Shown here: positions 48,755-60,273 of the stretch, piece after piece
Numbering within the stretch: position 1 is the first letter of the stretch
Layout of the letters: the number at the start of each line of letters is the position of its first letter
Assembly: GCF_004123295.1 (NCBI RefSeq)
Contig: NZ_SDMK01000002.1
Span: 888,784 to 952,783 of the forward strand
DNA: 64,000 nt
Direction of reading: 5' to 3'
Source: Silvibacterium dinghuense
GTDB taxonomy: Bacteria > Acidobacteriota > Terriglobia > Terriglobales > Acidobacteriaceae
Translations under genes and position numbers: made by a program
The notes under the pieces: model-generated
What the model was told of the DNA's origin: nothing
The model's input: the letters and a program-made list of their open reading frames with translations, nothing else
Databases searched by the model: none

Positions 48755-49828
48755 ATGGAGTTCCCGACCGCCGCAATGCCCCTCGACCCTCCCCGGCCCC
48801 AAAGTCCCCAGATTGCACGGCGCAGCTTTCGCGTCGTCGCCATGGGCGGCGGAACCGGCCTCTCCACGCTGCTGCGCGGCCTGAAGAAATACGTCCCCTC
48901 GGTAACCGGAAGCACGCCCGGCAGCTGCGACGACATTCCCTGCCTCATCAGCGATCTGGCCGCGGTCGTCACCGTGACCGACGACGGCGGTTCCAGCGGG
49001 CGCCTGCGCAAGGACTTCAACATGCTTCCACCCGGCGACCTGCGCAACTGCATGGTCGCGCTCTCGGAAGACGAATACCTCCTTGCTCAGCTCTTCGGAC
49101 ACCGCTTTCGCAGCGGAGGCGAACTCGAAGGACACAGCTTCGGCAATCTCTTCGTTGCCGCCCTTGCGGAGATGACCGGCGACTTCGGCCACGCCGTCAA
49201 GCTCGCGGCAGAGGTGCTGGCCACGCGCGGACACATCTATCCGGCCACGGTGGCAGATGTGCGCCTGCGCGCGCGCATGGCCGACGGCACCACCGTCGAA
49301 GGCGAGACCAACATCACCGCCAGCCGCGTGCCCATCGCCGAACTGATGCTCGATCCCGCCATCGTCGAGCCCATGCCGGAGACCCTCGAGGCCATCGCCA
49401 AGGCGGATCTCATCACCATCGGCCCCGGCTCTCTCTACACGAGCCTGATTACGAATCTTTTAGTCCGCGGCATTCCCGAAGCGCTGGGCGCGGCCAAGGG
49501 CACGCGCGTCTACATCGCCAACCTGATGACGCAGGCCAACGAAAGCCTGCATCTGACTGCATCACAGCACATCGAGCGCATCTACGACCACGCCCGCCAG
49601 CCGATCTTCGACTACGCGCTGGTCAACACCGCGCCGGTCTCCGCAGCCATCCGCGAGCGTTACGCCGCGGAAGGTGCCGAGGTCATCGACGCAGATGTCG
49701 AACGCATCGAAGCGCTCGGCATCCGCTGCATCTCCGGAGACTTTGCCGCTGAAGGCAACGTGCTGCGCCACGCCGCAGACCGGGTCGCAGCCAAGGCGCT
49801 CGAACTGGCGCTGGCCGGACGCGGGTAG
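48755..49828 (+). CDS. yvcK: YvcK/CofD-like gluconeogenesis factor
   Basis: The ATG at 48755 gives 357 residues; an in-frame ATG at 48776 is an alternative. The CofD-like fold begins with VVAMGGGTGLSTLLRGLKKY, then TVTDDGGSSGRLRKDFNMLPPGDLRNCMVAL and FGNLFVAALAEMTG. Such proteins bind UDP-sugars (UDP-GlcNAc) and in Bacillus influence carbon flux and cell-wall synthesis; they lack the transferase activity of CofD. No CofE or FbiB homologue is near, which favours YvcK. It follows the TPR gene and probably shares its transcript. Confidence 0.92.
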   Translation: MEFPTAAMPLDPPRPQSPQIARRSFRVVAMGGGTGLSTLLRGLKKYVPSVTGSTPGSCDDIPCLISDLAAVVTVTDDGGSSGRLRKDFNMLPPGDLRNCMVALSEDEYLLAQLFGHRFRSGGELEGHSFGNLFVAALAEMTGDFGHAVKLAAEVLATRGHIYPATVADVRLRARMADGTTVEGETNITASRVPIAELMLDPAIVEPMPETLEAIAKADLITIGPGSLYTSLITNLLVRGIPEALGAAKGTRVYIANLMTQANESLHLTASQHIERIYDHARQPIFDYALVNTAPVSAAIRERYAAEGAEVIDADVERIEALGIRCISGDFAAEGNVLRHAADRVAAKALELALAGRG

Positions 49829-49850
49829 GCCTTCCCCTGTTTCTTTGCTC

Positions 49851-50714
49851 TCAGGATGCCTCTGCGTCCCGGCGGTTCTGCCACGCCAATCGAACTGCCA
49901 CGGCGAACAGAAAAGCCATATCGACCCATAACGCACGATTGCCCATGTGAGGCGTCACGATCGCCCCGAGCAGCGCGCCAAAGAAGAACGCTCCACAAAT
50001 CATGGCGAAGTCTTCTACTCTACGGAGTGTCTCAGGCTTGCGTTCTGCAAAGATCCAGTCGAAGATCGCCTCGCCCAATGTGCGTAGATTCCCCGTGGTG
50101 AAGGTTGAGCTGTAGCCGTGTCCATTCACCTGCCGAAAGGTAGCCACCTGCACCGAGGCGGCAAAAGCAATGCTCGTCGTAATCCAGAAATCGCGGGTAG
50201 CTTGCGGCAGCAGGCTGAGGACGCCGAGCGTAGCCAGTTCCAGCAGCAGCACGGCGAGATAGGGGAAGCGCAGGCCGCGGCGCTCCGCATAGAGATGAAT
50301 GCCGCGCGCCGAGCAGATGCCGCAGAGGAACGCCGCGATCGGCGGCAGGTGGCGCAGACCTGTATGCCAGTTGTGCGAGACGCAGGAGACGCCGAGCAGA
50401 ATCACGTTGCCGGTCATGGCATTGGCAAAGACATGACCATGCGCCGTGTAGGTGAAGGCGTCGAGAAAGCCGCCGGCCGTAGCCAGCAGAGACCCGGTCA
50501 GCGCGGAATGAACAAGATCCGTGCGCTCCTGAAAACGCGAATCAGCAGGAGGCAATACAGCGGCTGGATCGGGATTTGACGAAGAAGAGGGATTGTCCGG
50601 AGTGGACACAGGCAACGCAGTTTCCGGAGCGGATGCGGCGTCGCCTGGCGGGATCGGGCTCAAGCGGTCAGGCGATGTTGCGCGTACGCGGCTGGTCGTC
50701 GGAGAGCCGGTCAT
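49851..50714 (-). CDS. DUF1275 (YoaK-like) membrane protein
   Basis: The ATG at 50714 gives 287 residues and overlaps the end of the upstream gene by 47 bases; a longer frame to 50774 adds no better start. After a ~70-residue Pro/Ser-rich N-terminus come about six hydrophobic helices with the family blocks TAGGFLDAFTYTAHGHVFANAMTGN and GHGYSSTFTTGNLRTLGEAI. DUF1275 proteins are inner-membrane transporters or sensors of unknown substrate. Because the disordered N-terminus overlaps another gene, the true start may be downstream. Confidence 0.85.
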   Translation of the reverse strand: MTGSPTTSRVRATSPDRLSPIPPGDAASAPETALPVSTPDNPSSSSNPDPAAVLPPADSRFQERTDLVHSALTGSLLATAGGFLDAFTYTAHGHVFANAMTGNVILLGVSCVSHNWHTGLRHLPPIAAFLCGICSARGIHLYAERRGLRFPYLAVLLLELATLGVLSLLPQATRDFWITTSIAFAASVQVATFRQVNGHGYSSTFTTGNLRTLGEAIFDWIFAERKPETLRRVEDFAMICGAFFFGALLGAIVTPHMGNRALWVDMAFLFAVAVRLAWQNRRDAEAS

Positions 50715-51117
50715 GAAGAAAACGCGCCTGGGCCATGCCGGTGAGGTAGACCGGTGCGGGAGTAGCGATCGCAATGAGCACCCAGCACAGCATGGAAACG
50801 AGAAGACCGGCCATCGCAGCCATCTGCAGGGTAAGAGCCACGTCGCGGTGATCGAGGTGCATGATGATCGCCCAGTTGCGTAACGGCTCGACGTGGTGGA
50901 TCACCGCAATCGCAAGCAGGAAGGCGAGGATGGAAAGAGTGCTGATCGCAATCAGGGCCACATCGACTGTGCGATGCAGGCGCTGACGGCTGCGGCAATG
51001 CGCACACTCGACAAAATGCCCTTCATAATCGGTGCGCATCTCGGGCGAAATCCCGGAAATGTCATAGCGCCAACTGGATAGGATGTCGCCGATGACTGGA
51101 TCAGTACAAGATTTCAT
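50668..51117 (-). CDS. Small two-helix membrane protein with CxxC motif
   Basis: The 149-residue protein begins MKSCTDPVIGDILSSWRYDISG and has CAHC at about residues 38-41, resembling the zinc-ribbon or anti-sigma-like CxxC of small membrane regulators. Two hydrophobic helices follow (VALIAISTLSILAFLLAIAVIHH; AAMAGLLVSMLCWVLIAI). I do not recognise a named family. The C-terminus overlaps the DUF1275 start region, suggesting one transcript. A TATACT box lies about 115 bp upstream on the same strand. Confidence 0.7.
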   Translation of the reverse strand: MKSCTDPVIGDILSSWRYDISGISPEMRTDYEGHFVECAHCRSRQRLHRTVDVALIAISTLSILAFLLAIAVIHHVEPLRNWAIIMHLDHRDVALTLQMAAMAGLLVSMLCWVLIAIATPAPVYLTGMAQARFLHDRLSDDQPRTRNIA

Positions 51118-51243
51118 CGCTTCGATACTCTCCCGGCAAGGCGTAACTCCAAATATTCGACGCCGTGAAGACCGCTGTGGCGATGCAATTCACGGGTGGC
51201 ACTGCACTTGCGCTGCAAGGGACGCTTTCCAAAGTATAGCATC

Positions 51244-52218
51244 CTATAAAACAATAGATTCGAGAGGCGCCTGTTGGGTAGCAAGTAAAAGTCGATTCCC
51301 CAGCAAACTCATTCGATCCCGTAGCGCCCGTTCTGCAGCCAGCCGCGCCAGCTCCGGCATGTTGTTGCTTTCCGAGAGGTGTGCGAGCACGACATACGCG
51401 GCCTGCCCGTCATACCCACCCTCAAGGAATTTTGCCGCGGCATCGTTCGAGAGGTGCCCGACGCGCGACATGACACGCTGCTTCACCGACCACGGATAAG
51501 GGCCGTCGCGCAACATATCGAGATCGTGATTCGACTCCAGCATCAGCACATCGCAGCGCTTCAACCGCTGCTCGACGTGCGCCGGCATGTAGCCGAGATC
51601 GGTGGCAATTCCCACACGAATGCCATTGGCTTCAAAAACAAAGCCCACCGGATCGATCGCATCGTGAGGAATCGTAAAAGGCGTGACTGCGATATCGCCC
51701 ACGCAAAAAGCCTCACCGGCCGTGAAGTACTCAACCCCGGGCAAGCGAGCTGGATCGGCTTCTGTCTTCGCCGGAGTATCCACGGCAACCGCATCCTCTT
51801 CGGCCGCAGCCTCCCGGATGGCATCTTCCCCGATGGCGTCTTCCGAGACCTCGTCCACAAACTCCGCGGAGGCAGCCAGCTCTTCCGCTGCCTGCTGGCG
51901 GCGCTGCTCCAGCCACTCGGCGTAGGTCACGCGCTTGCGCGGAGTCATCCAGCGCGCCCAGGCGCGATGCGTAGCCTCAGTAAAGTACACAGGAATGCCC
52001 AGCTTGCGGGCGGTCACGGCCAGCCCCTGCACATGGTCCACGTGCTCGTGGGTGACAAGAATCGCATCCAGCGTCCGGGGATCCTCACCGGCGGCCTGCA
52101 TCCGCTTAAAAAGCTCGCGGCAGGAGAGGCCGGCATCCACCAGGATGCGCGTGCGGGAGCTGGAGACAACCGTGCTGTTGCCCTTCGAACCGCTGGCCAG
52201 CACTGTCATCCTTACCAT
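51244..52218 (-). CDS. YycJ/WalJ-like metallo-beta-lactamase-fold hydrolase with acidic insert
   Basis: The start is taken at 52218 (324 residues); 52209 is an alternative. The MBL motif THEHVDH lies at 56-62 and GIATDLG, LMLESNHD and LAHLSESNN complete the metal site in the YycJ pattern. Family members are DNA exonuclease/phosphodiesterase-like enzymes. An unusual insert of about 60 residues, Glu/Ala/Asp-rich (ORF region 51739-51924), separates the first and second halves. It probably forms a disordered or coiled extension. It is cytoplasmic and divergent from the BKACE-like gene. Confidence 0.88.
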   Translation of the reverse strand: MVRMTVLASGSKGNSTVVSSSRTRILVDAGLSCRELFKRMQAAGEDPRTLDAILVTHEHVDHVQGLAVTARKLGIPVYFTEATHRAWARWMTPRKRVTYAEWLEQRRQQAAEELAASAEFVDEVSEDAIGEDAIREAAAEEDAVAVDTPAKTEADPARLPGVEYFTAGEAFCVGDIAVTPFTIPHDAIDPVGFVFEANGIRVGIATDLGYMPAHVEQRLKRCDVLMLESNHDLDMLRDGPYPWSVKQRVMSRVGHLSNDAAAKFLEGGYDGQAAYVVLAHLSESNNMPELARLAAERALRDRMSLLGNRLLLATQQAPLESIVL

Positions 52219-52309
52219 ATTCGATAAGAATACGCCCGATCGGTGTGGATCAGAACGACGGAGGAATCGAGTTGGGTATCCCACAGCATCCGGCCCTTAT
52301 GATCAGAGA

Positions 52310-53050
52310 ATGTCCCGCAAGATTTTCCTCCAGGCCGCGCTGAACGGCGACAGCAGGCATCCTGCCACTCCCCGCACACCGGAAACGATTGCCCGCGCAG
52401 CACTTGCTGTGAGCAATGCCGGCGCGCACTCCGTGCATGTGCATGCGTTCGATCCAACCGGCAGAGAAACGCTTGCAGGAGAAATGTGCGGAGACGTGCT
52501 TCGCGCAATCCGAAATCTGTGTCCCAACCTCCCGGTTTCGCTCACCACCTCCGCCAGCATTGTGAGCGACCCGCTAGAACGCCTGCATATCGTTGAGAAG
52601 TGGAACGAATTTCCCGATCTGATCACGGCCAATCAGGGAGAAGTGGGGATCGTCGAGCTCTGCCACCTGCTGCTCGCACGCGGCGTTCAGATCGAGGCAG
52701 GTCTGCTGAGTGCCGAAGATGCAAAGGCATTCGTATCGTCCGGATTGGCAGACCGCTGCCGCCGCGTCCTCATCGAGCCTCTGGACCTGAATCCTGCCAT
52801 GGCTGTCGAGCATGCCGCGGCCATGGAGGAGATCGTCACGTCGGCAGGCATCGAACTTGAGCAGGTTCACCACGGCTATGGGCTTGCGTGCTGGGAGGTC
52901 AACCGGCGCGCTCTCCAGAGAGGTCACAGCATTCGCACCGGACTCGAGGACATCACGCTTCTACCCGATGGAACTCCTGCAAGAGATAACGCCGATCTGG
53001 TCGCCGCGGCAATCGAGTTGATCCGCACCCCAGCTACGCGGCTGCGGTAA
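52310..53050 (+). CDS. BKACE-family (3-keto-5-aminohexanoate cleavage enzyme-like) protein
   Basis: The ATG at 52310 gives 246 residues, somewhat short for the family (usually 270-310). The start KIFLQAALNGDSRHPATPRTPE and the zinc-binding block HSVHVHAFDPTGRET are characteristic, as are VSLTTSASIVSD and DLITANQGEVG. BKACE enzymes condense a beta-keto acid with acetyl-CoA to give an acyl-CoA and acetoacetate; the substrate varies. It is convergent with 3-hydroxybutyryl-CoA dehydrogenase, with only 9 bp between stops, but they are on opposite strands, so a shared pathway is speculative. Confidence 0.8.
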   Translation: MSRKIFLQAALNGDSRHPATPRTPETIARAALAVSNAGAHSVHVHAFDPTGRETLAGEMCGDVLRAIRNLCPNLPVSLTTSASIVSDPLERLHIVEKWNEFPDLITANQGEVGIVELCHLLLARGVQIEAGLLSAEDAKAFVSSGLADRCRRVLIEPLDLNPAMAVEHAAAMEEIVTSAGIELEQVHHGYGLACWEVNRRALQRGHSIRTGLEDITLLPDGTPARDNADLVAAAIELIRTPATRLR

Positions 53051-53059
53051 CCGGATGTA

Positions 53060-53914
53060 TCAGGAATACGTGTAGAAGCCGCGTCCGCTCTTGCGCCCCA
53101 GCCAGCCCGCATCCACCATGCGCACCAGCAGCGGACAGGGCCGATACTTCGGGTCTCCAATCCCCTCCTGCAGCACACGCATAATGTCGAGGCAAACATC
53201 GAGGCCGATAAAGTCCGCCAGCGTGAGCGGTCCCATGGGGTGCGCCATACCCAGCTTGAAGACCTGGTCGACGGCTTCGGCCGTAGCCACGCCTTCCATC
53301 ACCGCAAAAATGGCCTCGTTGATCATCGGCATGAGCACCCGATTCGAAACGAAGCCCGCGGCATCGTGCACTTCCACCGGCGATTTGCCCAGCGCAAGAG
53401 CAACACCATGCACGGCATCGAAGGTCGCCTGCGAGGTCTGGAGACCGCGAATCACCTCGACCAGCGTCATTACCGGAACAGGGTTGAAAAAGTGCATGCC
53501 GATCACACGGTCCGGACGCTTCGTCTGTGCCGCCAGCCGCGTAATAGAGATGGACGAGGTGTTCGAAGCGAGAATTGCCTCCTGCGGCAATGTCCGGTCA
53601 AGCTCCGCGAAGAGCGCAGCCTTCACCTCGAAGCGCTCGGTTGCAGCCTCCACAGCCAGGTCGCAGGCAGCCAATTGCGTGCGGTCGAGCGTGCCGGTGA
53701 TGCGAGCCAGCGCGGCATCCTGCTCCTCCGCCGAGAGCTTCCCTTTTGCCACTTCGCGGGCAAGGTTCTTGCGCATCGTTTCAAGACCGCGATCGAGCGC
53801 TGCCTGCTGTACTTCATAAAGAAAAACCGGAAAGCCGCTGCGCGCAAAAACGTGGGCAATACCGTTGCCCATGGTGCCAGCGCCAATGACGCCGACGGTA
53901 CGAATCTCAGTCAT
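53060..53914 (-). CDS. hbd: 3-hydroxybutyryl-CoA dehydrogenase
   Basis: The ATG at 53914 follows GAGG and gives 284 residues, the normal size. The Rossmann motif VGVIGAGTMGNGIA starts the chain; the catalytic segment SNTSSISIT, HFFNPVPVMTLVEVI with the catalytic His, and the C-terminal helical domain (GFVSNRVLMPMINEA; HPMGPLTLADFIGLDV) are intact. It oxidises (S)-3-hydroxybutyryl-CoA to acetoacetyl-CoA, or the reverse, in fatty-acid or butanoate metabolism. The PP2C gene lies upstream on the same strand. Confidence 0.95.
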   Translation of the reverse strand: MTEIRTVGVIGAGTMGNGIAHVFARSGFPVFLYEVQQAALDRGLETMRKNLAREVAKGKLSAEEQDAALARITGTLDRTQLAACDLAVEAATERFEVKAALFAELDRTLPQEAILASNTSSISITRLAAQTKRPDRVIGMHFFNPVPVMTLVEVIRGLQTSQATFDAVHGVALALGKSPVEVHDAAGFVSNRVLMPMINEAIFAVMEGVATAEAVDQVFKLGMAHPMGPLTLADFIGLDVCLDIMRVLQEGIGDPKYRPCPLLVRMVDAGWLGRKSGRGFYTYS

Positions 53915-53983
53915 GGAATCCTCAAAAGGAAGCACGCAGCCTCGCGCACTTCCCTGCGTCAGCCACGATAACAGCTCAGAGAA

Positions 53984-54730
53984 TCAGCCGGCGATGCGGG
54001 TAACGATGCAGGTGACGTTGTCACGGCCGCCGGCAGCATTCGCCTCGGCGATCAGAGCTTCGGAGATGGTCTCGACCGGCGCACGCTTTGCCTCAAGAGC
54101 CTGGAGCAGCTCCACGATCCGTTCATCGGAGAGCTCGCGGGTCAGTCCGTCGGTACAGAGCAGGAGCATATCTCCGGTCTCAAGGTCGAGTTCGCCCGTC
54201 TCGGCCGAAACCGTCTTCTGCGTGCCGATGGCGCGCGTGATCACATTGCGCAGCGGCGAGCGGTCCGCCTGATCGGGCGTAAGCTGGCCCAGCCGCACCT
54301 GCTCGTCCACCAGCGAATGATCGTTCGTCAGGCGGATCAGGCGTCCCAGGTGGAATAAGTAACAGCGGCTGTCGCCGACATGCGAGATCACCACGTGGTG
54401 GCCACAGATGACCGCGGCGACCAGCGTCGTCCCCATGCCGTGCAGCGAAAAATCCTTCTGCGCATAGGAGAAGACGCGGCGATTGGCCGCGGCGATAGCG
54501 CTTTCCAGCGTCTTGCGCGGCTCGGCTCCGGGCGACGCCGCACAGATACGCTCAACAACGGTGCTCACGGCAAGATGACTGGCGGTCTCACCGGCGGCAG
54601 CTCCGCCCATGCCATCGCAAACGACAAACGCACCCGCCTCCGGACAACAAGCATACGCATCTTCATTGCCGGATCGGACATTCCCTTTATGCGTGGCGGC
54701 CGCGGCCTCGAGCTTGAGTGTCGTCTGCAT
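53984..54730 (-). CDS. PP2C-type serine/threonine protein phosphatase
   Basis: The ATG at 54730 gives 248 residues; the frame extends 44 codons upstream, but those residues do not fit the family. The PP2C motifs are complete: VRSGNEDAY (first metal Asp), VVCDGMGGAAAGE (second), GTTLVAAVI, SHVGDSRCYLF, LLCTDGLTRELSD and GGRDNVTCIV. It dephosphorylates Ser/Thr proteins using Mn2+/Mg2+ and probably counters a PknB-type kinase encoded elsewhere. It is cytoplasmic. Confidence 0.93.
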   Translation of the reverse strand: MQTTLKLEAAAATHKGNVRSGNEDAYACCPEAGAFVVCDGMGGAAAGETASHLAVSTVVERICAASPGAEPRKTLESAIAAANRRVFSYAQKDFSLHGMGTTLVAAVICGHHVVISHVGDSRCYLFHLGRLIRLTNDHSLVDEQVRLGQLTPDQADRSPLRNVITRAIGTQKTVSAETGELDLETGDMLLLCTDGLTRELSDERIVELLQALEAKRAPVETISEALIAEANAAGGRDNVTCIVTRIAG

Positions 54731-54871
54731 GGAAAAAGCAGCGGTTCGCGACCTGCTCGCGACCTGCTCCAAGATACACCACCGGCGCCAGAGAAGCAGA
54801 GCAGGATCGGAAGAAGTACACAGGAAATAGAAGCGGGCAGGAAATGAAAAGATAAGCGGCACAGAAAGGAA

Positions 54872-54899
54872 AAAGACCGGACTGGGCCGGTCTTTCCAA
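54872..54899 (-). terminator. Terminator of the atp operon
   Basis: On the minus strand AAAGACCGG and CCGGTCTTT form a 9-bp stem with a 6-base loop and run into TTTTTCCTTTC, 27 bases after the atpC stop. It is a good intrinsic terminator for the atp operon. Confidence 0.85.
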
Positions 54900-54925
54900 A
54901 AAACGTTGCAATCGGAACGGAGCGT

Positions 54926-55354
54926 TTACCCCTGCTTCTGACCGCCCTGCGCGCTCTCGAGCAAAGACTCGGCCTCGCGGATAAGCTCGTTCGCCTCGTC
55001 ATACTTTTCGGCGTCTTCGCCGGCCTCGCTCCAGAGCTTCTTCCCTTCCTCGAGCTCTTCTTTGGCCTCGCCCGTATCGATGTCCTCGGGCTTCACCGCA
55101 CTCTCCGCCAGGATGGTCACCCGCTCCGGCAGCACTTCGACAAAGCCGCGCGCCACATGGAAACGCTGCTCTCCGCCTTCGCCACCGTGCAGGCGAACTT
55201 CCCCCGCACCCAGCTCCGAAAGCAGCGGCGCGTGCCCGTAGAGCACTTCGAGATAGCCGGACTTGCCTGGCACTTCCACCGCATTCACCGTCTGATCGAC
55301 GAGGATGCGCTCAGGAGTGACGAGCCGGACCTGGATAGTATTTGTCTCTGCCAT
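54926..55354 (-). CDS. atpC: ATP synthase F1 subunit epsilon
   Basis: The 142-residue protein has the N-terminal beta-sandwich (IQVRLVTPERILVDQTVNAVEVPGKSGYLEVLYGHAPLLS) and a C-terminal helical arm rich in Glu. Epsilon couples the gamma rotor to the c-ring and can brake ATP hydrolysis through its C-terminal helices. It is the last gene of the operon, 70 bp after atpD, with the inverted repeat at 55378-55414 between them. Confidence 0.96.
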   Translation of the reverse strand: MAETNTIQVRLVTPERILVDQTVNAVEVPGKSGYLEVLYGHAPLLSELGAGEVRLHGGEGGEQRFHVARGFVEVLPERVTILAESAVKPEDIDTGEAKEELEEGKKLWSEAGEDAEKYDEANELIREAESLLESAQGGQKQG

Positions 55355-55377
55355 GTTCCGTTCTCAGTTCTCAGTGA

Positions 55378-55414
55378 CCAGTCCCCAGTGTATTGACTGA
55401 CAACTGGGGACTGG
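55378..55414. repeat. Inverted repeat in the atpD-atpC spacer
   Basis: CCAGTCCCCAG (55378-55388) and CTGGGGACTGG (55404-55414) form an 11-bp stem with a 15-base loop in the 70-bp gap between atpD and atpC. It lacks a T-run. It could tune the atpC level or stabilise the upstream mRNA. Confidence 0.6.
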
Positions 55415-55424
55415 CGACTCGCTC

Positions 55425-56963
<1,539 letters not shown>

Positions 56964-58037
56964 TTACAACGCGGCCGCGCCGCTCACAATCTCGATAATT
57001 TCCTTGGTGATGGCCGCCTGGCGGACGCGGTTCATCACCAGCGTCAGCGAGTCGATCATCTCCGAGGCGTTGTTGGTCGCCGCGTCCATCGCCGTCATAC
57101 GCGCCGCGTGCTCGGCAGCTACCGACTCGAGCATCGCGTGATAGAGCTGCGAGGTGATGTAGCGCGGCAGGATGGCATTGAAGATCTCGCGCGGCGACTG
57201 CTCGTAGATGTAATCCACGTCTGCCGTGCCGAACTTCTTCGCCTCGTCCTCGAATTCCTTGAGGTCCGCCGCGGCCTCGCCCTTCTGGGCACTGATGCCT
57301 GCGGTCAGCGCGGCTTCACCCGCACGCGCACGCTCCTCGGTCGACATCTCCTCTGCCTGCGCGATCTGCGGCTTGCCGATCTCGACGATGGGAAGAATCT
57401 TCTCCACCACCACACGCTGCGCGATCACCGACTTGAACTCGTTGTAGACCACATAGACCGCGTCGATCTCTTCGTGTGCGTAGCGCTCGACGATATCCTC
57501 GCCCACTTCGCGCACCGCATCGAAGTTCAGCTTCTCGAGCAGGCCCGTATGGTCACCGATCAGCTCGATGCCGGTTCCCCGCTGCCGCTCGGCGCGCTCG
57601 CCTTCCGCCCCGTTCTTGAAAGAGGCGGCAGGATAACGGCGGCGATAGGTATCGCGGGCCTTGCGGCCGATCGGTTCGATGTCAATCTGCTTGTCCTGGT
57701 TGGCGGCGATGAACTGGCTCGCGGCCTTCAGGATGTTGTTGTTGAATGCGCCGGCAAAACCCTTTTCACCGGAGATGACCACCACCAGCACGCGCTTCTC
57801 TTCGCGCGTGCGCAGCAGCGCATGCCAGGTGTCACCGGTCTCCGGATCGTAGGTGTCGATGCGGCGCTTCAGCGATTCGAGCACGCTGGCCAGCATCGCC
57901 GAGTAGGGGCGCGACGACATGGCGCGCTCCTGAGCACGGCGCAGCTTCGCCGCGGCCACCATCTTCATGGCCTTGGTGATCTGACGCGTGTTCTTCACGC
58001 TGCGGATGCGCCGCCGTAGATCGAGGACGTTCGCCAT
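56964..58037 (-). CDS. atpG: ATP synthase F1 subunit gamma, with insertions
   Basis: The 357-residue protein has the conserved ends (LRRRIRSVKNTRQITKAMKMVAAAKLRRAQ; and DAATNNASEMIDSLTLVMNRVRQAAITKEIIEIVSGAAAL). It is ~70 residues longer than E. coli gamma. One extra block lies at residues ~222-273 (KPQIAQAEEMSTEERARAGEAALTAG...), between the KILPIVEI strand and the DYIYEQSP segment; a smaller one precedes residue 155. Gamma is the central rotor. The insert would sit on the globular foot near the c-ring. Confidence 0.95.
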   Translation of the reverse strand: MANVLDLRRRIRSVKNTRQITKAMKMVAAAKLRRAQERAMSSRPYSAMLASVLESLKRRIDTYDPETGDTWHALLRTREEKRVLVVVISGEKGFAGAFNNNILKAASQFIAANQDKQIDIEPIGRKARDTYRRRYPAASFKNGAEGERAERQRGTGIELIGDHTGLLEKLNFDAVREVGEDIVERYAHEEIDAVYVVYNEFKSVIAQRVVVEKILPIVEIGKPQIAQAEEMSTEERARAGEAALTAGISAQKGEAAADLKEFEDEAKKFGTADVDYIYEQSPREIFNAILPRYITSQLYHAMLESVAAEHAARMTAMDAATNNASEMIDSLTLVMNRVRQAAITKEIIEIVSGAAAL

Positions 58038-58046
58038 AGGGATGCC

Positions 58047-59618
<1,572 letters not shown>

Positions 59619-59732
59619 TTAAGTCGGAACCTGCTGTGAGTTTTGCGAACCGGAGTTCAATCTGCGTTGAAGCCTGCTGCGCTGAAGCCTGGGTACATCG
59701 AAAGTATGGAGCGTGCCTGCCGGGTGGCGCTG

Positions 59733-60272
59733 CTAGCCGGCGATGAGCTCTTCCTTGAGGCGGTCAAGACGGCCACGTACCGAGCCATCGTACACGGTGC
59801 TGCCGATCCTGACGATGACACCGCCAAGGAGCGAGGCATCTTCCTGATAGGACGCGCGAATTTTGGTTTGCGTCATCCCGGCAATCTGTTGTTCGAGGTC
59901 GCGCCGCTGGTCTTCGCCGAGGGCGCGGGCCGAGGTCACTGCAACCACGGAGACGCCAAGCTCCTCATCCACGACTTCGTGGAATGCGGCAACGATCTCG
60001 CGGAGATCGTGCAGCCGTCCATGGTTGATGAGCACGGCGACAAAGTTACGCGCCTGCTGCGTCAGCTGGAGCTTGGTATTCAGCTTGTCGAGAATCGCGA
60101 CCTTTTCGGCCACTGGGAACGAGGGATCGAGAAAAACTTCCCGCAGATCGGCGCTCGTGTTCCAGGCAGCGACAAAGTCGTCAAGCTGAGACTGGACAGG
60201 GGTCGGATTCTGATGGGCTTCGCGCAGAACTTCGGCGAGTGCGCGAGCATAACGCGCGGCAAGGGCGGACAT
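59733..60272 (-). CDS. atpH: ATP synthase F1 subunit delta
   Basis: The 179-residue protein has the delta/OSCP layout: N-terminal helical bundle (LAARYARALAEVLREAHQ) and C-terminal GVIVRIGSTVYDGSVRGRLDRLKEEL. It joins the peripheral stalk (b/b') to the alpha3beta3 head. It begins 1 bp after the atpF stop. Confidence 0.95.
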   Translation of the reverse strand: MSALAARYARALAEVLREAHQNPTPVQSQLDDFVAAWNTSADLREVFLDPSFPVAEKVAILDKLNTKLQLTQQARNFVAVLINHGRLHDLREIVAAFHEVVDEELGVSVVAVTSARALGEDQRRDLEQQIAGMTQTKIRASYQEDASLLGGVIVRIGSTVYDGSVRGRLDRLKEELIAG

Positions 60273-60273
60273 G

